Assembly: GCF_037023145.1 (NCBI RefSeq)
Contig: NZ_CP146091.1
Span: 1,054,001 to 1,118,000, forward strand
Source of the DNA: Ralstonia sp. RRA
GTDB lineage: Bacteria > Pseudomonadota > Gammaproteobacteria > Burkholderiales > Burkholderiaceae
Reading direction: 5' to 3'
Length of the DNA: 64,000 bases
The notes under the pieces were generated by a model. That model searched no databases and was not told the DNA's origin. It saw only the letters and a list, made by a program, of their open reading frames with translations. The position numbers were made by a program, and so were the translations under genes. This document shows, piece after piece, positions 53,143 through 62,052 of this stretch. Each line of letters begins with the position of its first letter. Within the stretch, counting starts at the first letter, position 1.

Positions 53143-55677
53143 ATGTCACGTTTTTCCGTCTGGACCCAAGCCCTGCGCATGCTGCGCCGCGATTGGCGCG
53201 CTGGTGAGCTGAACCTGCTGCTTGTTGCGCTGGTGCTGGCCGTGGCTGCGCTGGCGTCTGTCAGCTTTCTGGCGGACCGCATGCATGCCGGCCTGGAGCG
53301 CGATGCGCGCCAGTTGATCGGCGCAGATGTGCTCGTGGTGTCCGATCAGCCGCTGCCGAATGACATCGAGGCGCATGCGCGCGCCGGCGGCCTGGAAGTG
53401 ACGCACACCGCCACCTTCCCCAGCATGGCCAGCACACTCACCAACGGGTCATCCGGCGAGCCAGCATCGCAACTGGCGGCCATCAAGGCGGTGGATGCGG
53501 GATACCCGCTGCGCGGCACGCTCAAGGTGAGCGGCGACGGGCGCGATACCGTGGGTGCGCCTATTCGCGCCATTCCTTCTGCAGGCACGGTGTGGGTCGA
53601 CGCACCGTTGCTCGAAGCACTGGGCCTGCGTGTGGGCGATGCCATTCGCCTGGGCACACGCACCTTCAAGATCGCCCACGTCATCACGCAGGAGCTGGAC
53701 CGCGGTGCCGGCTTCATGAACTTTGCCCCGCGCGTGATGCTGCCGATGGCCGATCTGGCTTCCACCGGCCTCGTCACCTACGGCAGCCGCGTCACGTATC
53801 GCCTGCTGGTGGCCGGGCCCGACGCTGCCACCACTGCCTTCCGCAACTGGACCGAAAGCGAACTGAAGACGCGTCAGGTGCGCGGCGTGCGTATTGAGTC
53901 TCTGCAGAATGGTCAGCCGCAGATGCGCGAAACACTGGATCGTGCCGAGCGCTTCCTCTCGCTCGTCGCCTTGCTCGCCGCGATGATTGCGGCCGTGGCG
54001 ATCACCATGGCCGCGCGACGCTACACCGCACGGCATACCGATGCGGTGGCCATCATCAAATGCCTCGGGCTGCGGCAGGGGCAGATTCTCGGGACGTTTG
54101 CGCTGGAGTTTCTGCTGATCGGCGTGCTGGGTTCGCTGGTGGGGGTGGCGCTGGGCTATGGCGCGCATTGGTTGCTGCTGGCGTCGCTGGGTGATCTGGT
54201 GACGGTGTCGCTGCCGGCGCCGTCTGTGTGGCCGGCCGTGGTGGGCGTGACAGCAGGACTGGTGTTGCTGGTCGGCTTTGCCGTGCCGCCGTTGCTGAGC
54301 CTGGTACGCGTGCCACCGCTGCGCGTACTCCGACGTGACGTGGATGAGCGCGCCATCGCTGCCTGGGTGGGCTATGCGCTGGGGGCGGCCGCATTCTTTG
54401 CGTTGCTGGTGGTGTCAGCGCGTGATGTGAAGCTGGGCGCGCTGACGGCGGGTGGGTTTGCCGGCGCCATCCTTGTCTTTGCGTTGCTGGCGGCCGGCGG
54501 GCTGCGTGCACTGGCAGTGTCGCTCGGGCGCGGTCGTGCGCTGGGCGTTGGCTGGCGTTTTGCGCTGGCGGTGCTGGAGCGCCGTCGCGGCGTGAGCGTG
54601 CTGCAAACCGTGGCGCTGGCTGTCGGGTTGATGGCGCTGCTGCTGCTTGCCATGACGCGCAATGACCTGATCCGCTCGTGGCACAACGCCACGCCTGCCG
54701 ATGCGCCCAACCGCTTCATCATCAACATCCAGCCGGATCAGATGGAGGCGGTGTCGCAGGTGCTGGCCCGCGCGGGTGTGGCCGATCCCAAGCTCTACCC
54801 GATGGTGCGCGGGCGCCTGACGCAGGTGAATGGTCAGACGATCGACCGCCAGACGTATGTGGAATCCCGCGCACGCAACCTCGTCGAGCGCGAGTTCAAC
54901 CTGTCCTACGCGACCGAACAGCCGCCAGAGAACCGTATCGTCGCCGGTCAGTGGTTTGGCGGGCAGAAGCCCGAGGCGTCGGTGGAGGAGGGCATCGCCA
55001 AGACGCTGAATCTGCACCTGGGCGACGTGCTGCGTTTCGACGTTGCCGGGCAGACGGTGGATGCGCCTATCACGTCATTGCGCAAGCTGGACTGGAGTTC
55101 GATGCGCGTGAACTTCTTCGTGATCCTGCCGCCCGCGGCGTTGCACGACATGCCGCAGACCTACGTGACGGCGTTCCGCATTCCGGCAGGGCAGGCTGAT
55201 CTGCCGGCCAAGCTGGTGCGCGAGTTCCCGAATCTGACGGTGGTGGATACCGAGCTGATCCTGCAGCAGGTGCAGGGCGTGCTCGACCAAGTGACGGTAG
55301 CGGTCGAGTTCCTATTTGTCTTCACGCTGGCGGCGGGCGTGCTGGTGCTGTATGCGGCGCTGTCCGGGTCTCGCGACGAGCGTTTGCGCGATGCCGGCGT
55401 GCTGCGCGCGCTGGGCGCGGGTTCCGGCATCGTGCGTCAGACGCAATACGCCGAGGTGTTGATCGTGGGCGGCTTGGCCGGATTGATGGCGGGGGTGGGC
55501 GCCATCGCCATCGGCTGGGTGCTGTCGGCGCATGTGTTTGATTTCCCGTACCGATTCAACCCGGCGATCTTGCCGGTGGGCATCGTGGGCGGCATGCTGT
55601 GCGCCTTTGCCGGTGGCTGGCTGGGTTTGCGCGATGTGCTGCGACGCCCGGCCATGGCGACGCTGCGGGATGCCTGA
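53143..55677 (+). CDS. FtsX-family ABC transporter permease (YbbP-like)
   Basis: An 844-residue inner-membrane protein with one N-terminal helix, a large periplasmic MacB-like domain, three central helices, a further group near 420-500, another periplasmic domain and three C-terminal helices: the double FtsX architecture of YbbP. Such permeases pair with an ATPase (YbbA) for lipid or envelope tasks. No ATPase gene is adjacent, so the partner must be elsewhere. ATG 53143 starts MSRFSVWTQALRMLRRDW; longer upstream frames overlap the ModE-like gene. Confidence 0.82.
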   Translation: MSRFSVWTQALRMLRRDWRAGELNLLLVALVLAVAALASVSFLADRMHAGLERDARQLIGADVLVVSDQPLPNDIEAHARAGGLEVTHTATFPSMASTLTNGSSGEPASQLAAIKAVDAGYPLRGTLKVSGDGRDTVGAPIRAIPSAGTVWVDAPLLEALGLRVGDAIRLGTRTFKIAHVITQELDRGAGFMNFAPRVMLPMADLASTGLVTYGSRVTYRLLVAGPDAATTAFRNWTESELKTRQVRGVRIESLQNGQPQMRETLDRAERFLSLVALLAAMIAAVAITMAARRYTARHTDAVAIIKCLGLRQGQILGTFALEFLLIGVLGSLVGVALGYGAHWLLLASLGDLVTVSLPAPSVWPAVVGVTAGLVLLVGFAVPPLLSLVRVPPLRVLRRDVDERAIAAWVGYALGAAAFFALLVVSARDVKLGALTAGGFAGAILVFALLAAGGLRALAVSLGRGRALGVGWRFALAVLERRRGVSVLQTVALAVGLMALLLLAMTRNDLIRSWHNATPADAPNRFIINIQPDQMEAVSQVLARAGVADPKLYPMVRGRLTQVNGQTIDRQTYVESRARNLVEREFNLSYATEQPPENRIVAGQWFGGQKPEASVEEGIAKTLNLHLGDVLRFDVAGQTVDAPITSLRKLDWSSMRVNFFVILPPAALHDMPQTYVTAFRIPAGQADLPAKLVREFPNLTVVDTELILQQVQGVLDQVTVAVEFLFVFTLAAGVLVLYAALSGSRDERLRDAGVLRALGAGSGIVRQTQYAEVLIVGGLAGLMAGVGAIAIGWVLSAHVFDFPYRFNPAILPVGIVGGMLCAFAGGWLGLRDVLRRPAMATLRDA

Positions 55678-55703
55678 TCGTTTTTTGATGTGATTGACGC
55701 TGT

Positions 55704-56108
55704 ATGACTGACGCAACTTCCAGCCAGGAAACCCTGGCCTTCGATCTGATTGGTGGCGAGGCGCGCGTGCGCGAACTCGTCGATCGCTTCTATGACCTGA
55801 TGGACCTCGAGCCCGAGTTTGCCGTGCTGCGCGGGGTGCATCCGCCCAGCCTGGACAGCGCACGCGACAAGCTGTTCTGGTTCCTGTGCGGCTGGCTCGG
55901 TGGCCCGAATCACTACATCGAGCGTTTTGGCCATCCGCGCTTGCGCGCACGCCATCTGCCGTTCGAGATCGGCACGCAGGAGCGCGATCAATGGATGCGC
56001 TGCATGGCGCTCGCAATGCAAGACGTCGGCCTGGATGAAGCCCTGCAGATGCGCCTCATGCAAGCCTTCTGGCAGACCGCCGACTGGATGCGCAATGTGC
56101 CGCGATAG
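55704..56108 (+). CDS. Group 2 truncated haemoglobin
   Basis: A 134-residue globin of the trHbO/YjbI group. The proximal His lies in the GHPRLRARHLPFEIG stretch, and a Trp in WMRCMA is a group 2 feature. IGGEARVRELVDRFYDLM is the short B-helix region. It may bind oxygen or protect against nitric oxide or peroxide. It starts 26 bases after the FtsX-type permease, and the DUF924 gene follows, so the three may be cotranscribed. Confidence 0.9.
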   Translation: MTDATSSQETLAFDLIGGEARVRELVDRFYDLMDLEPEFAVLRGVHPPSLDSARDKLFWFLCGWLGGPNHYIERFGHPRLRARHLPFEIGTQERDQWMRCMALAMQDVGLDEALQMRLMQAFWQTADWMRNVPR

Positions 56109-56162
56109 GGTGTCGCCCTAAGCGCACGTCACAAGACAAGAACAACCTGAGGAGACAGCCGC

Positions 56163-56741
56163 ATGATCGGTTTGCCCACTGCCGACGACGTGCTCGCGTT
56201 CTGGTTTGGCACCACGCCGCTCACCGATGCGAGGCCGGAGTGGTTCACCAAGTCCGACGCCTTCGATGCCGAGATCCGCGCGCGCTTCCTGCCGCTGTGG
56301 GAAGCGCTGTCAGTGGGTGAGCCCGATACCTGGATGGATACGCCGTTGGAGGCCATCGCGCGCATCGTCGTGCTGGATCAATTCTCGCGCAACATGTTCC
56401 GCAGCAGCCCGCGCGCGTTTGCCAGTGACGCGGCTGCACTGCAGTCCGCGCAGATCGTCGTGGCAGCAGGTTGGGATGCCCGGTTGCCGACGCGCTTTCA
56501 TCGCGCGTTCTGCTACCTGCCGTTCGAGCACAGCGAGGTGCTGGCAGTGCAGGACGAGTCGATCCGCCTCTACACGCGCCTGCGTGATCAGGAGGGCGAT
56601 GCTGACTCGCTAGTCTGGGCGGAAAAGCATCACGAGATCATTGCGCGCTTTGGGCGCTTTCCGCATCGCAATGCTGTACTCGGGCGCGCGTCTACGCCCG
56701 AAGAGGTGCAGTTTCTGAGCCAGCCTGGGTCGTCTTTCTAG
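56163..56741 (+). CDS. DUF924 family protein
   Basis: A 192-residue protein of DUF924, predicted to be an all-helical TPR-like fold. The diagnostic pieces are DVLAFWFG, LDQFSRNMFR, FCYLPFEHSE and RFGRFPHRNAVLGR. Function is not established. GAGGAG lies upstream of ATG 56163. It follows the truncated haemoglobin on the same strand and is convergent with the LOG gene. Confidence 0.85.
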   Translation: MIGLPTADDVLAFWFGTTPLTDARPEWFTKSDAFDAEIRARFLPLWEALSVGEPDTWMDTPLEAIARIVVLDQFSRNMFRSSPRAFASDAAALQSAQIVVAAGWDARLPTRFHRAFCYLPFEHSEVLAVQDESIRLYTRLRDQEGDADSLVWAEKHHEIIARFGRFPHRNAVLGRASTPEEVQFLSQPGSSF

Positions 56742-56753
56742 ACCGCTTGCCGC

Positions 56754-57338
56754 TCAGGTGCGCTCGCGGCGCTCCGACCACTTGTCGACCGTCTCGCGTG
56801 GTGCTTGCGCGAGCATGTCGATCAGCTCGGCCGGGTTGTCGCTCAAGTGCAGCAGGTCGGCGTGGTGGCGCTTGAGGAAGCCTTCCTGCACGGCGTGGTC
56901 GATGAAGGCCAGCAGCTTGTCGTAGAAGCCCGCCACGTTCAGCAGGCCGATCGGCTTGTTGTGATAGCCGAGCTGCAGCCACGTGAAGGTCTCGAACAGC
57001 TCTTCGTAGGTGCCCACACCGCCGGGCATGGCGATGAAGGCATCGGCGCGGTCGGCCATCATCTGCTTGCGCTGGTGCATGCTGTCGACGATGTGCAGCT
57101 CAGTCAGCTCCTTATGGCCGACTTCCTTGCGCACCAGCGACTTGGGGATGATGCCCACCACGGGGTTGCCGCCGTGCAGCACCGCATCGGCCACGATGCC
57201 CATCAGGCCGACGTTGCCGCCTCCGTAGACGAGCGTGAGGCCGCGCTTGACCATCTCGTTGCCCAGCGCAATGGCGCCGGCCTTGTAGTCCGGGCGTTCA
57301 CCCGGGCTGGAACCGCAATAGACGCAGATCGATTTCAT
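56754..57338 (-). CDS. LOG-family phosphoribohydrolase
   Basis: A 194-residue Rossmann-fold enzyme of the LOG family, which releases the base from cytokinin-type nucleoside monophosphates, or AMP in some members. The two signature motifs are present: SMHQRKQMM and PGGVGTYEELFE. The GSSPGERPDYKAGA N-terminus is typical. Its start overlaps the TetR stop (ATGA), so translation is coupled. Whether it makes cytokinin or acts in purine recycling is not known from sequence. Confidence 0.88.
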   Translation of the reverse strand: MKSICVYCGSSPGERPDYKAGAIALGNEMVKRGLTLVYGGGNVGLMGIVADAVLHGGNPVVGIIPKSLVRKEVGHKELTELHIVDSMHQRKQMMADRADAFIAMPGGVGTYEELFETFTWLQLGYHNKPIGLLNVAGFYDKLLAFIDHAVQEGFLKRHHADLLHLSDNPAELIDMLAQAPRETVDKWSERRERT

Positions 57339-58054
57339 TTGGCAGGGGTGGTAGGGCTGGAGGCGCTTGGTGCGCCAATCGGCGGATCATTGCTGCGGCT
57401 GACCGCGAGCAGATCGAAGGCGCGCCGCGGCTTGCCGCGCAGGTAAGGCGCGAGGATCGACAGGATGTGGTAACTCGCGCCGTGCAGATGATCACGGATC
57501 GCGTTCTGGTCGTTGTACTGACGCGGGTGCTGCACGAACTGGAACGACAGCCAGTAGGTGGCGATCACCACGATGTTGGTACAGATCGCATCGACTTGGA
57601 CCGGCGTGGCTTCCATTTCACCGTCTTCGATGAACTGGTGGCAGATGTCCATCGCGAAATGGCGTTTCTGCTCGACGATGCGCTTGAAGTTCAACTCCAG
57701 CATGCGGTTGCGTGCCAGCAGATCGTTGATGTCGCGGTACAGAAAACGGTAGTTCCACAGGAACTCCGACATGTACTGCAGGTAACCCCAAGTCTCATCC
57801 AGCGTGGCCTTGTGGTCATCCGGCAGCTTCAGGCGACGCGCGATCTCCTGCTCGAACTGCACGAAGATCGAGTTGATGATGTCGTCTTTGTTGCGGAAGT
57901 GGTAGTACAGGTTGCCGGGGCTGATCTCCAGTTCTTCGGCAATCGTCGTAGTGGTGACGTTGGGCTCGCCCAGCTCGTTAAACAGGCGCAGCGATACTTC
58001 GAGGATGCGATCGCGCGTGCGGCGTGGGCCGGTGGAATGCTGCTTGGTTTCCAT
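57335..58054 (-). CDS. TetR-family regulator
   Basis: A 239-residue TetR regulator. The helix-turn-helix is about residues 13-60 (RDRILEVSLRLFNELGEPNVTTTTIAEELEISPGNLYYHF). A long helical ligand domain follows, and a disordered Ser/Pro tail ends the protein. It overlaps the LOG gene by four bases. The start METKQHSTG at 58054 is the only good one. A TATAAT element on the minus strand at 58104-58109 may belong to its promoter. Confidence 0.83.
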   Translation of the reverse strand: METKQHSTGPRRTRDRILEVSLRLFNELGEPNVTTTTIAEELEISPGNLYYHFRNKDDIINSIFVQFEQEIARRLKLPDDHKATLDETWGYLQYMSEFLWNYRFLYRDINDLLARNRMLELNFKRIVEQKRHFAMDICHQFIEDGEMEATPVQVDAICTNIVVIATYWLSFQFVQHPRQYNDQNAIRDHLHGASYHILSILAPYLRGKPRRAFDLLAVSRSNDPPIGAPSASSPTTPAK

Positions 58055-58194
58055 TGAACTGCCAAGGCCGGTGGCCCTGTCTCCGTGGCGTGTGTGTGCC
58101 CGGATTATAAAAGATCGTGCTTGTGCAAAGACTCCCCACATGCAGTGGGGCGGACATTGCCAAACGTTATCTCCGCGTGTGCGCGGGTAAGCCC

Positions 58195-58647
58195 TTAGCG
58201 CAACAGCGATGCTACCCACGGCCAGGCGATCGCCACCCACGTCCCCACGCACAGCAGCAGGGCCAGCATGACCGCCGCGCTACCGAAATCCTTGGCGCGT
58301 TTGGACAGCCCGTGCTGCTCCAGCGAAATGCGATCGACTGCCGCTTCCACGCTTGAGTTGAGCAGCTCGACAATCAGCACCAGCACCAGCGTGCCGAGCA
58401 TCAGGATGCGTTCCACCACCGTAGCGGGGATGACGAACGCGCATGGCAGCAGGATCGCGCACAGCGTCAGTTCCTGGCGGAACGCGCTTTCCTCGTCGAT
58501 GGCGAAGCGGATGCCGCTGATGGAGTTCTTGAGGGCAAACCAGGCCCGCGTGATGCCCCGGTTGCCCTTGTGCGGGTTGTCGGCCGGCGAATAGGCACCC
58601 GCCGCGGGCGGCGGAGCTGGACGCTCTGGCGGCGTGGTCGGCTTCAT
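58195..58647 (-). CDS. dgkA: Diacylglycerol kinase
   Basis: A 150-residue small integral membrane kinase that phosphorylates diacylglycerol to phosphatidate with ATP. Conserved segments are DEESAFRQELTL near residue 50, with the catalytic Glu, and LNSSVEAAVDRIS near 95, followed by a third helix. A Pro-rich 20-residue tail precedes the domain. It lies 12 bases after the glycosyltransferase gene on the same strand, after a metallophosphoesterase, so it probably recycles diacylglycerol made or used by these two. Confidence 0.9.
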   Translation of the reverse strand: MKPTTPPERPAPPPAAGAYSPADNPHKGNRGITRAWFALKNSISGIRFAIDEESAFRQELTLCAILLPCAFVIPATVVERILMLGTLVLVLIVELLNSSVEAAVDRISLEQHGLSKRAKDFGSAAVMLALLLCVGTWVAIAWPWVASLLR

Positions 58648-58659
58648 TGAACGCAAGGC

Positions 58660-59811
58660 TTAAGCACCCGTGGCAGTCGAGGGTTGAGCGGTCTTTGTAT
58701 CGCCGGATTGTACGACGGGCATCGGGCGCAGGTGTGCCAGGAATTGCTCGGAGGCCGCGCGCCACGAGAATTTCTCGGCATGCGCCCGTGCCGTGGTGCG
58801 ATCAATGCGCAGGGCTTCCAGGCAGGCTTCGCGCAGGTCCTCGCGCAATGCGCCGGCCGGCGAGTCGCCCAGCACGTCGATCGGGCCCGTCACTGGATAA
58901 GCCGCCACCGGCAGGCCGCTGGCCAAGGCTTCGAGCAGCACCAGACCAAACGTATCCGTGCGGCTCGGGAAGACGAACACATCCGCCGAGGCGTACACCT
59001 TGGCCAGCTCCGGCTGCTTAAGCACGCCCAGGTAGTTGGCGTTCGGGTACTTTGCTTTCAGGCCGGCCAGCGCCGGGCCTTCGCCCACCACCCACTTGGA
59101 GCCGGGCAGGTCCAGTTCCAGGAAGGCTTCCACGTTCTTCTCAACGGCCACGCGACCGACGTACAGGAAGATCGGGTGCGCGGTGTTGAGCACGTTGCCG
59201 CGCTGCGAGGTGAAGACATCCAGATCCACGCCGCGCGTCCACAGCACGCCGTTGGTGATGCCGTAATCGGCGAGGTCTTTCAGCACCACGGGCGTCGGCG
59301 CCATCACGGCCTGGGCGGGGCTGTGGAACCAGCGCAGGAAGCGATACGTCCAGGCCAGCGGAATGCCGAAGCGTGCCTGCACGTACTCCGGAAAGCGTGT
59401 GTGATACGCCGTCGTGTAGGGCAGCTTGTGGCGCAGCGCATAGGCGCGCGCAGCCAGCCCCAGCGGGCCTTCGGTGGCGATGTGCAGCGCTTGCGGTGCG
59501 AACTTCTCGATGCGCTCGCGCACGCGCTTGGCCGGCAGGATCGACAGGCGGATCTCCGGATATGTCGGGCACGGCACCGTCTTGAATTCGAGCGGCGTGA
59601 TCATGTCGACGATGTGGCCCATGGCCTCAAGCTCACGGCGCGTCTGGGTCAGGGTGCGGACGACGCCGTTGACCTGCGGTTCCCACGCATCGGTGACGAT
59701 CATGACTTTCACGGGCTCTCCTTGCGGTGTGGCGGATGTCGATTGGGTAGCGGCGGGCTGGGGCTGCGTGAGGTCGATGTTGGTGTTGGTCATGTGGGCT
59801 TGGGTTTCCAT
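58660..59811 (-). CDS. GT4 glycosyltransferase, lipid-remodelling type (Agt-like)
   Basis: A 383-residue GT4 (GT-B fold) enzyme. VTDAWEPQVNGVVRTL opens the N-domain near residue 40, and the C-domain has FPSRTDTFGLVLLEALASGLPVAAY, where Asp-x7-Glu replaces the usual Glu-x7-Glu, as in SqdX/PimB-type lipid glycosyltransferases. Its ATG overlaps the stop of the metallophosphoesterase (TGATG). The pair with that enzyme, and a diacylglycerol kinase downstream, resembles PlcP-Agt, where Agt adds sugar to diacylglycerol during phosphate starvation. An alternative acceptor such as polyprenol cannot be excluded. Confidence 0.82.
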   Translation of the reverse strand: METQAHMTNTNIDLTQPQPAATQSTSATPQGEPVKVMIVTDAWEPQVNGVVRTLTQTRRELEAMGHIVDMITPLEFKTVPCPTYPEIRLSILPAKRVRERIEKFAPQALHIATEGPLGLAARAYALRHKLPYTTAYHTRFPEYVQARFGIPLAWTYRFLRWFHSPAQAVMAPTPVVLKDLADYGITNGVLWTRGVDLDVFTSQRGNVLNTAHPIFLYVGRVAVEKNVEAFLELDLPGSKWVVGEGPALAGLKAKYPNANYLGVLKQPELAKVYASADVFVFPSRTDTFGLVLLEALASGLPVAAYPVTGPIDVLGDSPAGALREDLREACLEALRIDRTTARAHAEKFSWRAASEQFLAHLRPMPVVQSGDTKTAQPSTATGA

Positions 59812-60869
59812 CAGGCAGCGGCCGCAGCGGCACGGCGAGCGCGGCGGGAAGTGCGCGGCGCATCGAGCAGATGCGTCCAGTAGACGATCTGCAGTTCGCC
59901 TTCCATCGTTTCGACCAGCGCGGAAAGACTCTCCACCCAGTCGCCGTCGTTGCAGTAAAGCTGGCCGTCGATCTCGCGAATCTCGGCCTTGTGGATATGC
60001 CCGCAGACCACGCCGTCGCAGCCACGGCGGCGTGCCTCGTCGGTCATCACGCGCTCGAACGAGTTGATGAAGTTGACCGCGTTCTTGACCTGATGCTTGA
60101 GGTATTGCGATAGCGACCAGTACGGGAACCCCAGCTTCACGCGAATGCGGTTGAAGTGCCGGTTCATCGCCAGGATGAAGGTGTAGAGCGAGTCGCCCAC
60201 GTAGGCGAGCCAGCGCGCGTGCTGCATCACACCGTCGAACAGATCGCCGTGCACGACCCACAGGCGCTTGCCGGTGGCCGTCACATGCACGGCATCTTCA
60301 GCGACTTCGATGTCACCGAAATTCAGACCGTGGAACTGGCGCGCCATCTCGTCATGGTTGCCGGGGATGAACACCACGCGGGTGCCCTTGCGCGCACGAC
60401 GCAGTACCTTCTGCACGACGTCGTTGTGCGCCTGCGGCCAGTACCAGCCCTTGCGCAGCTGCCAACCGTCGACGATGTCGCCAACGAGGTACAGCGTGTC
60501 GGAGTCGTTGTGCTTGAGGAAATCGAGCAGGTAGTCTGCCTGGCAACCCGGCGTGCCGAGGTGGATGTCCGACAGCCAGATCGTGCGATAGCGGTGGACT
60601 TTTTCTGCGGGCGGGTCGGTGTCCTTGTCCGCCAACTGATCGGGCGCCAGAGCCGGGATCGGCGCCGAGGCGGGCGCCTCGTGATCCCGTACGTCACCGC
60701 GGCCGGCCGGTACGGCGGAACCCAGTGCGCCGGCGGCGGCAAGTCCGGCGGCCATTTGCATCAGAGGCGGTGGTGCGTTCCAGTCGGAACCGGTGAGGGG
60801 GGCGGCGCGAAAGCGTTGCGCGAGGCGGCGGAAGAAACCAGGACGGCTTGGCGAGTTTGGCAGGACCAT
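59811..60869 (-). CDS. Metallophosphoesterase, LpxH/PlcP-like
   Basis: Calcineurin-like phosphoesterase of about 352 residues (367 if ATG 60914 is used). The domain starts at LSDIHLGTPG (Asp-x-His), then GDIVDGW, GNHDEMA, WVVHGDLFDG and GHIHKA, the full metal-ligand set. The family includes LpxH (lipid A synthesis) and PlcP (phospholipase C for phosphate starvation); the paired glycosyltransferase and the long N-terminus (about 100 low-complexity residues) favour PlcP. Start 60869 is chosen because 60914 lies upstream of the start point a Pho promoter would give; neither has a clear ribosome site. Confidence 0.8.
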   Translation of the reverse strand: MVLPNSPSRPGFFRRLAQRFRAAPLTGSDWNAPPPLMQMAAGLAAAGALGSAVPAGRGDVRDHEAPASAPIPALAPDQLADKDTDPPAEKVHRYRTIWLSDIHLGTPGCQADYLLDFLKHNDSDTLYLVGDIVDGWQLRKGWYWPQAHNDVVQKVLRRARKGTRVVFIPGNHDEMARQFHGLNFGDIEVAEDAVHVTATGKRLWVVHGDLFDGVMQHARWLAYVGDSLYTFILAMNRHFNRIRVKLGFPYWSLSQYLKHQVKNAVNFINSFERVMTDEARRRGCDGVVCGHIHKAEIREIDGQLYCNDGDWVESLSALVETMEGELQIVYWTHLLDAPRTSRRARRAAAAAA

Positions 60870-60923
60870 GTCGGCAACAGAGGCTGCGTTGGACGGATTT
60901 CGCCACCGCTGCATGAATAAGCC

Positions 60924-60952
60924 GTGTCAGAAACATGACCGTCACATGACGT
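60924..60952 (-). promoter_or_regulatory. Pho-box-like triple repeat
   Basis: Read on the minus strand: ACGTCAT-gtga-CGGTCAT-gttt-CTGACAC. Three 7-base units with 4-base spacers give the 11-base period of PhoB sites (CTGTCAT-N4-CTGTCAT). Matches to CTGTCAT are 5, 6 and 5 of 7. It lies 10 to 85 bases before the metallophosphoesterase, depending on start. A TTATTC at 60915-60920 is the nearest -10-like sequence and is weak. Confidence 0.6.
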
Positions 60953-61005
60953 GGTTGCCGTGGAACGTCGAGGCGGGCGCCGGAGACCTGCGCCCAGCGT
61001 GCCTT

Positions 61006-62025
61006 TCAGGCGGATGGGGGCGGCAGCGTGCCTTCGATGCGCGCCAGTTCTGCCAGTACCGCATCGCGCACGCGTGCGTCGCATAGCAGCGACACATGAC
61101 CAATGCCGGAGAACGGCAAGTGTCGCGCACCCTCCAGCCAGGACGCGCCGGCAGGCCCGACGATGGAGTCGTGCCACGAGAAGACCGACGTGATGCGCGC
61201 CCGCACGGCCGGCGTTTCGGATGCCGCAAGCTGGCGCAACCATGTACTGGCCCAGGCCATCTGGCGCACGTTACGCCCGCGCCCACTGCGCGCCATCGCC
61301 GTGCCCCGATGTGGCGTGCCCAGCGTGATGACGTGTGCGACCGGGCAGGCTTCCGTGGATTGCCGCAGCAACGCGCGCGCAGCGAGTCCGCCCATGCTGT
61401 GACAGAGCAGGACCGGCGCGCGGCCGTACATACGCGTCATACGCGCGACAACGGCGGCGATGTCTTGCGCGTAGTCGTCGATGTCGCCCAGCAACGGCAT
61501 CAGGTCAATCGCCTCGGTCGGGTGGCCCGCAGCCGCCAAGTGCTTCTGCATCGGCAGCCACACCGCGCGGTTGCAGCCGTAACCGTGGATCATGAGCACG
61601 GGCACGCGCGTGCCGCCACCCGCTGCAGCATCGAACGCTGCCTGTGCGCGAAACGGTTGCAGCACGTTAAACATCCATGCCACCGATGCGCATTCGCGCA
61701 ACCAGCACGCGATAAAACCCGCCACGCCGATGCGCTGCTCGCGCGGTACGGGCATGCGATCCCACACTGGGTCATCCGGAATGGCTGTACCGAGGCTCGT
61801 GGATACAATGACAAATGCCCAGCCAACCGAGATGAGATAACCGAGTATCAGGGCCGCTGCGGCAACGGCAGCCGTGCCTGGCCAACTCAACGCCCCCCAA
61901 CGATGGGCGGCCCACGCGACCGCCAATGTCGCTGCACATTGCAGCCCTACCGCAATGCGCCGCGCGTTGGCTGCCGTCAGAGAGGCCAGCGGCGTGGGGG
62001 AGGCGGGTAGATCGGCGCGCGTCAT
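61006..62025 (-). CDS. Membrane-anchored alpha/beta hydrolase (lipase-like)
   Basis: A 339-residue lipase-like protein. Two hydrophobic segments near residues 25-75 anchor it, then a C-terminal hydrolase domain begins at VLMIHGYGCN (oxyanion loop). The nucleophile elbow is LLCHSMGGLAAR: Cys replaces the first Gly of GxSxG. Later Asp and His come near SWHDSIVGP and GIGHVSLL. It probably acts on lipid or ester substrates at the inner membrane. It lies 27 bases after the RDD gene on the same strand and before the Pho-box region. Confidence 0.78.
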   Translation of the reverse strand: MTRADLPASPTPLASLTAANARRIAVGLQCAATLAVAWAAHRWGALSWPGTAAVAAAALILGYLISVGWAFVIVSTSLGTAIPDDPVWDRMPVPREQRIGVAGFIACWLRECASVAWMFNVLQPFRAQAAFDAAAGGGTRVPVLMIHGYGCNRAVWLPMQKHLAAAGHPTEAIDLMPLLGDIDDYAQDIAAVVARMTRMYGRAPVLLCHSMGGLAARALLRQSTEACPVAHVITLGTPHRGTAMARSGRGRNVRQMAWASTWLRQLAASETPAVRARITSVFSWHDSIVGPAGASWLEGARHLPFSGIGHVSLLCDARVRDAVLAELARIEGTLPPPSA

Positions 62026-62052
62026 GGGTGTGTGCCGTCGCCAGAGATGGAA

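Noticed and set aside
59812..60261. Upstream extension of the glycosyltransferase frame
   Set aside because: It overlaps the metallophosphoesterase gene in another frame; the TGATG start fits coupling.
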